This document shows positions 25,248 to 36,891 of a DNA stretch of 64,000 nucleotides, one piece after another. The number at the start of each line of letters is the position of its first letter. Position 1 is the stretch's first letter. Below the pieces are notes generated by a model. The model was not told the origin of the DNA, ran no database searches, and worked only from the letters and a program-made list of their open reading frames with translations. The position numbers and the translations under genes are program-made. The DNA lies in contig CM077600.1 of the NCBI GenBank assembly GCA_039654915.1, positions 43,136,492 to 43,200,491 on the forward strand, in the 5' to 3' direction. The stretch comes from Aquilaria yunnanensis (lineage: Eukaryota; Streptophyta; Magnoliopsida; Malvales; Thymelaeaceae).

Positions 25248-26300
25248 TACTATAATTTTTTAAACCTAATTATTCCTATCTCTTTATCATCATTTCATTA
25301 ATTGTTTCCCATAGCTATCGCTCGCCTGCTTTACAACGCAAAACAGATTAAGAGAATAGAAGAAACTCATTTACATATATTAAATCCTACTTTTTCTAAA
25401 GTCTTTACCAACCATATATTTTATGTTAATTTAAATTAAAATCGGGTCTTATCGAATTTAGTCATCAGGTCATTTTGGGTTCAGGTCATGGCGGGTTGGT
25501 TTCGAGCTTTCTCGGGTTAAATTGAATTAAGTCAAACTTGATTCAGGTGGGTCAGATCAAGCCTTTAGGTCGGGTCAAATTTTGTCATATCTACCCCAGA
25601 TTTATCCATAACATTAAAAAACATGTCTGACCTTACGAGCCTTCGTATTTTTTCCTTCACAGCTGGGTTTATTCTGCTTATTAATATTCTTCTTTTTTTT
25701 CACCACCTGGCTCAGCTTGTATGTCTCCCCAACTCTCAACTGGAGAACTTTTTTCTGATTGTATCCCACCTTTGGCTGCATCATCCTTCCATTTTCTTTC
25801 ACTTCTTCATGCTGCTTTCCTGCCACTACCTTAACATTGTTTTGTTGTCACACACTACTTCCCCCTTGCCTCTCTTTTCTCTAGGTATGTTGCTTCTGGT
25901 CATCAGCAGTCTTTGTTTCTTCTCTTTTCCAAAATCTCTCAACATTGGCCCTTATTTTGAAAGTCCCAATCAGTTCTTTCTCCAGCACATCCGTCTTCCT
26001 TCCTTCCTTGAATCTGACAAACCCGAATCTCTGGCCAACCTTCATTCTTTTTCTTGCCAGATAAACGTCTAACATCACCCTGTATCTCTGGAAAACTTTC
26101 CACAAGTCTCTCGCTTCCCAGACTTCCGAGAAATTTGAGAAGAAGAACGACATAGATATCTTGCTCATAATCCTCTCATAGTCTCAAACAGAATCGCCCT
26201 CCTTGAATCTCTTCTCAATTTCGAGGCCCCTCTGTTTCTCACTCTCTCGCTCTCTTTCGCTCATCTCTCTCTATATTCACTTTTCAATATCTCATCAGTT

Positions 26301-26313
26301 TTTAGAAATGCTT
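26301..26313 (+). repeat. Target-site duplication of the LINE, right copy
   Basis: TTTAGAAATGCTT, identical to 17554-17566; the similarity extends for seven further bases with one mismatch. Confidence 0.9.
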
Positions 26314-27672
26314 CAGTTTTGGAGGGCAGCAGTGAATCTCCCAAACAGTTTTTCGAAGGCCTTAGGAATATGAGAGGAGGGACAAATGCTGTTTGATTTT
26401 AGGACAAGTCACATGCAAATCCACATAGTTAAGAATTAGAATCGCTTAAGAGTTTTTAAAAGCTGTAACACCAATACCACAAGCAATGATCTGTATTCGA
26501 ATAGGTAATTTTACCTACAATCTTAGAAGAATTGGTGTCTACTGCAACAACTAGGTTCAAATATGAGAGGGCTTAATCCCTTTTATGAAGATGCTGTTGT
26601 TATTTGTTACTTTGGATACTGAAACTGAAGCAAGAGACGTCATTAATGTGATTCTGTTAACAGATAACAGTTTTGAGGAGGTGTCACCATTGCCTTTGCA
26701 AAAAATAAAGTTTCTTTAAGTGATCAGCTCCTGGTCTTTCATGTGCAAACACAACAAGGCAGTGCTGAATGATATAACTGAAGCTTCTCATGACCTCCTA
26801 CTATGGGAAGTACTGGTAAGACCTCTTCCAGACTCATTTTTCTCATCGAAGTAGTGACATCAGACATCAAACAGACAAAAGTCTAGGATCCAAATTAACA
26901 AAATCATCTACGAAATGGAGGAGTTCTCTCGAATGGAAAAATCTCGTGGTAGACACCAAGTCCTCCCAAGGTAATAGCCAATCAAATTTAGCCATCCAGT
27001 GCAGATCAGTCGAAAGGTTTCCTCAGAAGAGCCAAATGCTCGTATCAATCTCATCACCCTAATAATCCCTATTCGTTTACCAATTTCAATTCCAAATAAA
27101 CCCAAGAAGTTCATCCAGAGAACCATCAAGAAATCTGCAAAGAACAAGAAGACACGCAAACTTTGGCTTTATGCACTGCACAATCTGCAGGGAAAACACT
27201 GTCATGTGATGACAAAGGGAAACAGAAACGTATGCAAATGCGATCAACAGATTAAAGTAGACAAATTGCATTTACAAACTAAAGCACGGAGAAAAAACTG
27301 ATCTAATGAAAGCCCAGTAAATGCTTTGTAGTTTGTATAGATGTGTATTGACATAATCTTAGCTTGGACTCAATTCTACAATATTTTCTTCCAAATGTGA
27401 CATTCCATTGATATACATGCTTGAAAATGCAAGGATAGGAACCAAATTGTTACAGCTCTACAAACATTTACATGAGATTCTGCCTGACACAAATTTAGGA
27501 AAGAAACAAAATTTGACAATCAGGTGAAGGAACCAAGATTTTTTCCCAAAATAGGCTTCCTCTGTAGTCTGTCCCATTATGTTTATCACTTTCGAAATTT
27601 TCTCATGCCCAACATGTGTCACTTTTCCATAATTATGCATCTTATTCAGATGTTCCCCTTCCATCATATAAG
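26314..27672. other. Unassigned region between LINE and solo LTR
   Basis: There are short ORFs only. The minus ORF 26908-27159 has a hydrophobic stretch (FLFFADFLMVLWMNFLGLF) and its mirror on plus (26999-27301) is lysine-rich; I recognise neither. No splice-supported gene model could be built. Confidence 0.35.
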
Positions 27673-28124
27673 TGTTGGAAATCAACACTGACTTAAGGAA
27701 AAAAAACTAGAAGTATGAAGAGAATTGGAGCAAAATTGGAACCGACTTTGCAGAAAAATCATGAAGGTTTGAGATAAGCTTTGCACCACATGAAGAGAAT
27801 GAAGCAAATTAATTAAATAGTCTAGAAGTTGTTTGCTTATTAAGCAGGCACAAATAGCCGACATACTAGAGTATTCTAAAGTATTATTTATTGTATTACT
27901 AGCTGGCATAGATCTAGTATAAATAGGAGAAGACTCCAACTATTGTGGTGTGTGAGTGGACAAATGAAAGAAAGAAAATAGAGATGTGTGAAAGTGAAGA
28001 AATAAGAGAAGCGTGTGTGCTAAGGTGAGATTTGAGTGTGTGAGGAGTGCCACCAAAAATAGTGTTGTTGTGTATAACACATCTGGCGAAAAATAAAAGA
28101 AGGCCACATTTTTTATTCTCTACA
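27673..28124 (+). mobile_element. Solo LTR, copia-like size
   Basis: It begins TGTTGG and ends CTACA, flanked by ATAAG (27668-27672) and GTAAG (28125-28129), a 4-of-5 target duplication. A TATAAATAGG promoter motif lies at about 27918, followed by T/G-rich sequence. No internal coding region is present on either side. Confidence 0.75.
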
Positions 28125-28790
28125 GTAAGTGCGCGACGGATGCTCGTTATTTTTTAATATACTATTGAGGAAATGGTAACCTTGGAGAAACAAGCCTATA
28201 TGCTTATAAGACAGAACAAGCATAATATTTACGAAAAATTCAAAACTGGCATATATAATGAGACGGAGGGAGTAGACAGGTTCTAGAATAAAAACCATGT
28301 TCGCTTAAAAGACCACCAAGAAATAGCAACCATGATGAGTGAATTACAGGCATGAAGAAACTCTACAATGCTTATAATGGACAAGTTCAGACAAACAGCA
28401 AACAATGTGTAAAATTGAATAAGAATCAGAATATGGAACAAAGTGAGGCCCATGTCCACGACCATCGAAGAAAATCCTTATCTAAATTTATCCAAAAGTT
28501 TAATTCACAGAGGAACTATATAACGTCAATCACTTGCCATAAGTATTGGATTACATGTTCGTTTAGTGATTTGCTACGGAACTTAGCCTTGGAGATGTCA
28601 AATTCCCAAATGTTGAATCATTCATTTGACCAGAGTATAAATCTTTCAATAACAAGCAAGTTATTTAAAGAAGGAATATAGCATCACGCAACTCGCAAGC
28701 ATATAAAATCTCAAACAAGTAGCAGATTGGTATCACAAAATCGACCAAATAAAATGCGTAATTCGAATGATCGAAAGCTGAGTAGGGGAG
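28125..28790. other. Repeat-derived stretch, no gene
   Basis: A Stowaway-type right terminus GAGACGGAGGGAGTA is at 28260-28274; its left partner is not found. The rest holds only short ORFs with no recognisable content. Confidence 0.4.
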
Positions 28791-29130
28791 TAGTCACCAG
28801 AAAGACATGAGGATTTTAATTTTCAGGATCCGGACGGTCTCGTCATTCCCAATGTTTCGGCGGTGAAAATCCTCGAGCAGCTCAGTCATCAGGTCCACAC
28901 ATTGTGGCTCCTTGTGAACTTTTCTGATGACCGGAGTCAGCGACTCGGGAACTCTCAAAATCGAGAGAGGTGATTTAGGAGAGTCGGGATCTATATCCGG
29001 AAATTTCAGCGGCAGCTTGCAAAGGACGCTGAAGATCGGAGATGGAAGAGAGGTCAATTGGGAGGTTTCTGCGAATGGACGCAACCCGCCTCTCCTTAAC
29101 TCGTCTATCGGCGGTTTTAATTTTTCAGGT
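28791..29130 (-). other. GC-richer island, possible exon of unknown gene
   Basis: A minus-strand ORF (29222-28794) includes a stretch with ordinary amino-acid composition (VHKEPQCVDLMTELLEDFHR). GC content rises sharply relative to both flanks. An opposite-strand ORF (28927-29265) is equally open, so strand is uncertain. I see no known domain. It may be a 5' exon or a captured fragment. Confidence 0.25.
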
Positions 29131-29569
29131 AGATATTGCAAATGTAATCCTAAAGTTTTGATTGGTAGACAAATAAACCCTCGAAGTTTCTTAATGAGTC
29201 TGTATTTTCTGTTTGAAGTCACAGTTTTATGGCTATACTCTTTCTACATACAAAAATTATTCTAATTTTAATATTTTTATTTTAAATTTCTGATATTTTT
29301 TGCGTAGATAATAAATTCAAATTTTTTTGAAAATATTCATTCTAAAATGAATTTTTAGGTATTCAAACAATTTATTCAAAAGCAGTAATAGACATTTACA
29401 AGTAAACCTCAACAAGTATAGGGTATCCATGCTGCATTTCAATCATTTTTTAGCTGTACTTAGTGTATAAGGTATTAGATACTGTTCCTGTTAGGTAGTA
29501 GGTACACCACACCCTATAAATGATAGATATACTGTATGGTGTAACTCACTGTGTACCGTTATTGATTTA

Positions 29570-29693
29570 TAAAATATATATATATATATATATCAAAATA
29601 TTATTTTAATTGTATTCTAATTATTTTTATCATAATTTCTAAAATATGAGTAAAATATATATGAAAGGAAATATTTTGTACACATAAAAATAG

Positions 29694-29757
<64 letters not shown>
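29570..29757. repeat. (AT)n microsatellites
   Basis: Two AT dinucleotide runs, about 29574-29593 and 29699-29757, the second close to 30 repeats. Confidence 0.95.
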
Positions 29758-29760
<3 letters not shown>

Positions 29761-30545
29761 TCAAAATAAGTATTATTTAGTAAAAAATTTGAACTAATAT
29801 ATATGAGAAAAATAGATTAAATAATCTATTGATAATAACACATTTTCTAATACCGCATTTAATTCTTAAGTAGCTCAAAGTGCAATTTTTTCATCTTAGC
29901 TTGTTTTGCAAAAGTAACATATTTGTTTATAATCAACTTGTTCTAATATCAATTAAATTTTGTTTGTAAATAAAAATAATATTTTTATCAAAATATGACC
30001 AATAATTATATTTTATCAATTTATATATTTATGTATGGTACTTTGGAATAAAATGATTTAGGAAAAAAAAAAAAGATTACCTCACTCATGCACAGTGCTA
30101 AACCATATATTGCAATACATACTAAGCAAAAATACCATTATATGACTAAGTAAATTGACAAAATATACATAAATGTTTAGCAATACAATGATATATTGCA
30201 ATATTTCATGTAAGAAATGACAAATTGTGAAAATTTTCATATTATGTATGATAGACCCACGATAAATAAAATTTCACGCATAATTTTTTAAAATTAAGAA
30301 GCATGACAGTGTATAAGAGATATGATGATGGGGAACCTCTTGAATCCTATCCATATGGATGAAAGTTAATTACCTTGCCATCCTGCATACAACTTGGGTT
30401 CATTCTTAAGTGAAACCTTTATCACCAAAGGCAGTCCTCATCGGACTAGATTCTCTTTCTTGTTTATGGTATTTGGACTATTTCGATTAAAAGAAATTAA
30501 TTCATTTTCTGAAATACTCCCTTCCATCTACCTTCATTATCTATT
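29758..30545. other. AT-rich intergenic DNA
   Basis: No ORF, splice pattern or clear terminal repeat seen. Confidence 0.5.
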
Positions 30546-30790
30546 AAAGCATCCTAAAACTAATTAGTAATAAGTGGAAATGCCTCATTATTATATAAAG
30601 TATTGACTTAACTTAATTTCTTATCACGTAGGTTATTTTCAACAGTGGCTGAGGCAGTTTTGAATCTGCTCTGATTACACGTTAAAGCGCCCAACCTAAA
30701 ACTAATTGGCAATAGGCAGAGATGCCTCTTCTCTATAAAGTATTGAGTTAACCTATTTTCTTAGCCATGTAAGATTTTTCCCACTTAACG
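30546..30790. repeat. About 120-bp tandem duplication of a dispersed repeat
   Basis: Two copies (about 30546-30650 and 30684-30785) share 'cctaaaactaatt', 'atgcctc', 'tataaagtattga' and 'aattttctta'-like words at the same spacing. The composition looks like transposon terminal sequence rather than a gene. Confidence 0.6.
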
Positions 30791-30889
30791 TTATTTGTTA
30801 GGTGGGATGACCTATTCTTTCAATTCTTTTCAGTTAGGGATTTTTAACAAAAGTTCTCCCATTTTCCTTCCACTCATTCTTGCACTTTT

Positions 30890-31250
30890 ATATCATGTTT
30901 GGGGACAATTTAAGAACCAATGTTCTCCTTCTCAACTAGACATCTTCATTACTAATGGACCACAGTGTAGCTCTAATGGCCTAGGAGCAGCTACTTTGGT
31001 ATAGCTAGTTATTAATATTCACCTCGATAACATAATGGCATCCTCATCCCTTTGTATGAATCTGCTATGAAGGCTAAATTATGGACAATCCATGAAGCAT
31101 TGTTATTTGCATTTGCACATCACATCACCTCAATAACAAGTCTAACAAATTGTTCATATGCATTACAGGTATTATCTAGCACATTGTCTATTAGCACTAC
31201 CATCACTATTTTGCTACATCACATGATGGACTAGATGAATTCTATGTAGT
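30890..31250 (+). pseudogene. Retroelement RNase H domain fragment
   Basis: Two frames joined across a gap read DIFITNGPQCSSNGLGAATL and, further on, KAKLWTIHEALLFAFAHHIT, then ALQVLSSTLS. This is the plant LINE-type RNase H pattern (D...G..., E in KAELWA.xEAL..A). The first acidic motif has Asn-Gly in place of Asp-Gly and the SD motif is lost, so it is dead. No flanking duplication found. Confidence 0.6.
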
Positions 31251-31399
31251 GTTGTTTGATGATCGCAGTCTTAAGAACAAGGATTTATCTTACTCATCAC
31301 ATTGCTACTACTATGCTTTCTTAAACTCTTTCTTCATTTCTAATTCTGATTACAAAAAAAAAAGTAACAAGTGGGGAACAACTTTGGTATAAGTAATTA

Positions 31400-32090
31400 G
31401 TGTTGTTAGAATCGGATTGGACTGGCCAGTTTGACCAATTCAATTCTAAACCTGTCACCTCACCATTTCGGCTACTAGCCCACTTTGTGCTTTGTCAAAA
31501 CTAGAAAAACCGGCTAAAATTAGTGAACCGATGAATTGTAAAAAAATGAAGGTTTGAGACAATTATTTAAGAATTATAAATATGAAAGGAAATTAAAAAA
31601 ATAAAAAAATAGAAGAAGTTGCTTTGGTTGTATTAGATTTATTTCCTTTTTTTTTTTGTTAGTACAAGTACCCTTTCGACTGAGGAAAAAAAAACAAGAC
31701 AGATGAAAGAAGAGAAGAAATTAGAAGAAAAAAGGAAAACAAAAGAAAAAGAAGAAGATAAAAGATAGAGGAAAGAAGGAAACATAGAAGAAAAAGAAGA
31801 AAAAAAAAAGGCAGAAAAAAAAATTGAAAGAAGAATAGGTTGTACTTTTTGGTGGAAATGTAAAAGAAGGCTGTTTATATTAGGGTTTATTAGGTAAAAC
31901 ATAAGCTTAGTTTTTATTTTATGTATAAAATTTTATTTTAGCTCCATTTTTTTTCTTTTTTGTCATATCACTCAGTACTTATGTATTACAAATGAAAAAA
32001 AAAAATAGTAAACTAGCAATTGAGCAACTAGTTGGATCGTGACCTAGAGACCCTGATAGTTTGATCTTAAAACACCGTTAGTGAAAAAAC
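31400..32090. mobile_element. Degenerate transposon fragment, purine-rich centre
   Basis: Left and right parts contain 'cggattggactggcc'-like and 'gatcgtgacctagagacc'-like words of the kind found at ends of nonautonomous DNA elements, around a GA-rich centre (31670-31820). Boundaries are not certain. The ORF 31639-31902 on minus is only the Phe/Ser-rich complement of the GA tract. Confidence 0.35.
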
Positions 32091-32112
32091 CAACTTTAAG
32101 TCAACAAATTAA

Positions 32113-32385
32113 GATGGTGTTTAGTTGTATAAAATTTTCTAATTTTTCTTTCCAAATTTTATTTGATAAAGGTTCTTGTACCAGATCGCTTTTTTTAATG
32201 ATGTGTTAAAAAACCCATGTTACAAAATAGAAAATTTTTAGATGTTTTCTATTTTAATATATGAGTTTTTCAAAGTTTAGAAAATAATATTTTTCAACAT
32301 CCTTCGAACAAAGTATATAATCAAACTTTTATCAAAGAAAATTTATAAAAGAAAAAAGAGAAAATTTTTCACATACAACATTACC
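32113..32385. mobile_element. Tourist-like MITE, copy 1
   Basis: Left end GATGGTGTTTAGTTG and right end CAACATTACC are inverted relatives of the element at 48148-48443; flanks TAA and TGA are consistent with a 3-bp TWA target site. Noncoding, strongly foldable. Confidence 0.7.
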
Positions 32386-34565
32386 TGAGTTTTTCAACAA
32401 AATATAGAATCTAGTTTAGTTTGATTGAAGTAAAGAGAAATTTCCCAGTTCAAAATTGTTTTGAAATTCATCACCTATATGGCAACCAAAGAATCAATGT
32501 TAAAGTTATAAATCTCATTATTTCCAGGAGATGCTAGAGAATATTGATATCAATTTTGGTGTTTATCTATTAGAAGTGAACAGCAAGAAAAATGGCATTT
32601 CTGAACAACCAATTAGTAAGTACTGTATGGTATAGTACTGAGGCACTTATATTATACATAATAATGTGATATTCTTTCTAACTTTTGAAGTAAACCTACT
32701 TAGAAAAATGAAGTGAATATATTTTTTATTATCTAAATATATATATATAAAGTAGGATACATCTAATGATGATTTTGACTTTTTTCTTAATGAGAGATAT
32801 TGTAGAACTGACATATGACATACTTTTTTTTTTAGTAAAGTAACTGTAATTTTTTACACATGATCTACCAAGTATGCCTCTAACTCTATGAAACACTACT
32901 TTGGTAACATGTGGCAGTCAAAACACACAATTGTTCCCTTTTGTTCAAAATTTGAATTATAAATAAACTAAACATATGATTAAATTGGGATTTGGTTGAA
33001 TTCAGTCATGATTGATCATAAATCTACTTTGAATTTATTTATACCATTTTATGACATTTCATGTATTGAGTAAGGTAATTATAAATTTTTGACAACATAA
33101 ATGAGCAACCTATAATTTTAACTAATTTCACGAAGTGTTTTGGAATATACTCAAACAAAAAAATCAAAACAAGTTTGCATATATATAGCCTACAAGTATA
33201 TAGGATCTGTTTAGTGTTTACTATCCACGAGGTTATGTTAGCTGCACATTGTAGCAAGTATTTTTTTAATAATAAATTTAGCAATAAAATAAATTTTTAT
33301 AATTAATTAGAAAATTGTTACTCATAAATTTATGTAAATCAATTAAAATTTCATTTTATGAAAATTTTGTGATTTAAAGTCTTTATATTATATTTTTATT
33401 ATTAAAATGATTAGTTATGTTCAAAATGTAAAATTGTGAAACATAACATAATATATGCTTTGACACCATGGATTTTTTTATCATTAAAAAATAATTCACT
33501 AAAAAATTTTTCATCTCTTATCAAATCATATTTCAAATCTTAATATTGTGAATAAATTTATTTAGAATAATTCACTTTCAATTTTAACAAGTATGGACGA
33601 AATTGTTTTATTAAACCATAATGCCTTTGAAGTAAATAACTCAAACTAAAAAAAAACTCAATCATCAATGAGGAAAAAAATTTCTAAATATAAAATTATT
33701 TTTTATTTATATTAATAAATTAAAGATTTAACCATTAAATTATTATATGTAAAAAGAAAAGAAAAAAATAAATTAACTAAAGCCGAATTAACTCGAACCA
33801 TACCCAAAAATGAATAAATCACAGTGACTAAAATTTTGTTTAAGACAACATTAATGAAGGAAAATGGCAAAAGTAGTTTGAGGATGAAGAGAGAAAATAG
33901 AAAAACTTTAGATATTAAAGATCTACCAGGTGACTTAATAAATCTAAATAAAAAAAATAGAGAAATGATTTTCTAAAAAGCAAACAAATGATAGTAACCA
34001 AAGTTTACTTTAGAAGATAGTACATAAAAAACAAGGAAAAAAAAGTTTGGGGATCAAGAAGGCAAAGAAGGAGACTATAGTTAGGTAAGGATTAAATTCA
34101 GGGAGCAAAATGTCGAATGGATCAAACATAAGGACTAAAATGGGAAATGGAAGCAATTTTGTTATCCAAAACGTGTTTTAATAAAAAAAAACGTGAAACA
34201 AAAAGAAAAGGGAAAATAGCGACATAAGCCCTCAAAATGCTATTGTCTTTCGAAAAGGTGATCAACTTTCTAAAAGAAGCAAATTGCATCAAAAAAGAAA
34301 TAAGGAAAAAAAAAGCGTCACACACAGTTTATCATTGTTAATGAACTGTAGGTGCCTCAACCCAAACTAAGTTCACTATCGTAACTATAGTTTACTGTTG
34401 TTCTATGAACAGTACCCTTTTCACCAAAGTTTTGGGACCAAAATAGAATAAAAGAAATTTGTAAGGTCTAGAAGTGGAGTTAGACCATCACCAAGGGAAC
34501 AGCAAAATAGAAAAGAGCTCTACACTATTCATAAACAGTGATAACAGTGGGCAATTAATACATTA
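32386..34565. other. AT-rich intergenic DNA
   Basis: Short ORFs only. A/T homopolymers dominate and I find no domain, tRNA or clear element boundary. Confidence 0.5.
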
Positions 34566-34567
34566 TA

Positions 34568-34802
34568 CTCCCTCCGTCCCAAATTCTTTGCACCATTCAC
34601 GTTTTACCAATTAATCTATGATTTTTTATTTTAGACATTTTAACATATAAATGAAAAACTTTTATATGTGAATGATAAATCAAGACCTACAGTTTCTAAA
34701 TATATATTTTTTAATTTTTTTCTAACAACTAATAATATAAAAAAATTCAAGTCAAACTAGCCCAAAAAGTCAAATGGTGTAAAGAATATGGGACGGAGGG
34801 AG
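34568..34802. mobile_element. Stowaway MITE, intact
   Basis: It starts CTCCCTCCGTCCC and ends GGGACGGAGGGAG, a perfect 13-bp terminal inverted repeat with extended similarity inwards (ATTCTTTGCACCATT against AATGGTGTAAAGAAT). TA flanks both sides (34566-34567, 34803-34804). Length is 235 bp, typical of the family. Confidence 0.95.
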
Positions 34803-34804
34803 TA

Positions 34805-36400
34805 CAATTTAGCTATTTATCCATATTTTAATTCAAGTTACCACCATCACTTAGTTTTTCTCCATTATCATTATTATTTCTTTTTTATTAGAACTCTTCT
34901 TTTATCTCTCATAAAATCGAACTGATTTTATTATTCCAAAACCGGTGAAGGTGACGATCTCAAGTCTTCTCCCCTCAATCTCTACAAACCACCGCAACTC
35001 TCTCACCTTATTTGTTCACCCTAGTTCATCTTTTCTTTCTCCATTTTTTCCTTCCCCCAAATCCCACTTTTTTTATTTTACTAAAAAATCACAGCTTTGT
35101 TGGGAGAGAGAGCCAAGAAGGACACAATCCAAAGGGCAACGAGAGTTTCCAATTTAATAGTCAACGTCATTAATAGAGGTTTTTATTTCAGCAATCCAAT
35201 TCAATCAATTTCAATATACGAATATAACACTAGTGACTTAGGAACCAATGAGCCGATACAGAAAAAGTATAAGGGGTGACAAATGTATAATGTCCATGTG
35301 ACAAGTGGTGACTTAAGTGATCATGGCCTTTGAGGGGACAAAACATAGAAAGAAAATTATTGTTTATTAGTCCATGAGCTTTAGAAATTTTCATTCTAAA
35401 CTTTTTTGTAAATTTTCATTTTTTCATTTTTTTTTCAAATTTACAAAGTTGACTCAAACTTTGATAAAATTTTAAAATAAATTTTTAATGTTTTAAAAAT
35501 AATAGTTTAGTGATTATTTTTTGATATGATAAAATATTGGAAAAAATATAATAAATTATATCACGCCTTAATCTTCCTATCAAAAATCAAATGCTTAAAA
35601 GGTTTTGAAACAAAGAGAGTAGCATTTTTTATATTTATGTTTTAACAATAATTTCTTATACTTAATGGTAATTTTTAAATTATTGTTTCAATGATAATAC
35701 TTTTTTTAATAATATTTTATACCATTTATATATATACTTATTTTCTGATACCCATTATAACTTAATATCTCGAGATAATACTGGGTATGTAAACTACTTT
35801 AGGGCGTTTTTTATTGCCATTTTAGTTTATGACGATACTTATTAATTATTATAGTATTTTTCTTGTCGTTGGTGTATGGGGCAGAGAGCAGGGGCCTTCC
35901 TTTCGCCTTTCTGAAGAGCAGTAAGGAGTCACCAGAAGGGGTGGGGAGGGTCTTCTGGGCCCAAGGATTCCTTTAAGGTAAATTGAAACCTGACATTTTC
36001 TCTTGCAAGTTGGCAGGGAAGCCAACTGGTGATGGGCGAAGAGAGATGACCAAAGTTCTGATAACAGCAAGGGACAAGAAAGTGGCAAATTTCAAGGTGG
36101 AAACAAAAAAACATAAGATTGAACATAAACACGTGACATCGATAAGGACAAACTGGGAGGAGAAATGAAAATGAAAATTGATAGATTTCCTTCACTTGGA
36201 ACTAGTGAGAAACAGAGTTACAGTATGATTTATAAATACAAACCATTGACATGCTTAAGTTTAGCAGTAGTTGTAGGCAACATGATTAAAGTGGCTACCA
36301 AAATAAATTGCAAGGTAGAAAAAGTAAAAGTGGAATTCTCTAAAATGCCTTCCCAATTTATATGAAGCTTAAATTAAAGCCTCCTCCTCAACCTTTAAAA
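34805..36400. other. Intergenic DNA upstream of the small membrane-protein gene
   Basis: ORFs at 34945-35279 and 35849-36195 overlap on several frames and have no recognisable content. The last 150 bases probably contain the promoter of the next gene, but no clear TATA box sits at the right distance. Confidence 0.4.
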
Positions 36401-36567
36401 AGTGCCTTCATCAAACACATACACAGTCCCACAAAACATTTGCTCTGACTCTGAGCTGAGCATTTCTCCAAACCCACTTTTCCAACCATCCTCATCTCAT
36501 TCTTTCAAATTGAAGTAAAACGAAACAAGAGTTGGTGCATTTCCAAGGACAAAGTTCTGCTGTTCTG

Positions 36568-36891
36568 ATGGGGCCTTTAGGAGGTGCAACATTTAGATCA
36601 AAGGGTCAAGTGCTGTACCCTGTGATTGAGCCACCACCGAGAGCAGTGCAGCCGCAGCCGCAGCCGAGCCGCTATGCGCACCGTTCGATAGAGACGCTGG
36701 TTGTGGTGCTGGCGGTGATCACGCTGATAGGAGTGGCGGCTGGGATAATAGCGAGACTGTGTGGAGGGAGGCATTTTGGTGGGAATGGAGAGAATGACAT
36801 AGAAGGCTGGGTGGAGAGGAAGTGCAGGAGCTGTATTGATGCTGGTGTTCCAACTGCTGCTTCTCAGCCTGAAGAACAACCAAAGAAGTGA
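36568..36891 (+). CDS. Small single-pass membrane protein, plant-conserved type
   Basis: From the ATG at 36568 the gene encodes 107 residues in one exon. It has a Pro/Gln-rich N-terminal part, a single hydrophobic segment at about residues 43-63 (TLVVVLAVITLIGVAAGIIA), then RLCGGRHFGGNGENDIEGWV and a C-terminal Cys pair (KCRSCID). I remember similar small proteins annotated only as transmembrane proteins in other flowering plants; the RxCGGRHFGG and GWVERKCRSCID stretches look conserved. Function is unknown. The frame is open 12 codons further upstream to a TTG in a plausible 'LVHFQGQ' context, so the original start may have been there. GC content is well above the flanks, and codon use looks coding. 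Confidence 0.75.
   Translation: MGPLGGATFRSKGQVLYPVIEPPPRAVQPQPQPSRYAHRSIETLVVVLAVITLIGVAAGIIARLCGGRHFGGNGENDIEGWVERKCRSCIDAGVPTAASQPEEQPKK

Larger units (their letters stand above)
23597..25597. mobile_element. 2.0-kb TIR element (hAT-like) in LINE ORF1
   Basis: It is flanked by AGATTTA at 23590-23596 and 25598-25604. Ends are GGGATGACAA at left and, reversed, GGGGTAGATATGACAAA at right, followed on both sides by degenerate GGGTT/GGGTC-rich subterminal repeats. Extending by one base gives an 8-bp duplication with a mismatch, as expected for hAT. No transposase is visible. LINE sequence continues on both sides. Confidence 0.65.
17567..26300 (-). mobile_element. L1-type LINE, interrupted by three later insertions
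   Basis: Read on minus, this is a whole plant non-LTR retrotransposon. The 5' end is a GA-rich leader near 26280. ORF1 has a DUF4283-type RNA-binding domain (26168-25881, RFGFVRFKE). The endonuclease region lies around 23100-22409 (EFMGLQET, later GRKFTWYN...SKLDRFLVSN). Reverse-transcriptase blocks follow: NASFITLVPK near 21720, TGFIQGRQILDKVLIANEIV near 21200, VRQGDPLSPFLF then QYADNTLVF near 20800, and FLYLGLPV...NNLLSCGGWLTLLNS at 20616-20335. A zinc-binding C-terminal domain is at 18206-17929 (CRLDIKTADHLLVQCKV). The 3' end is poly-A at about 17570. Stops and frameshifts break all ORFs, and the catalytic YADD reads YADN. Removing the insertions leaves about 5 kb. It is flanked by a 13-bp target duplication. 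Confidence 0.9.

Noticed and set aside
31639..31902. 87-codon minus ORF rich in Phe and Ser
   Set aside because: It is only the complement of a GA-rich low-complexity tract; no domain and no codon signal.
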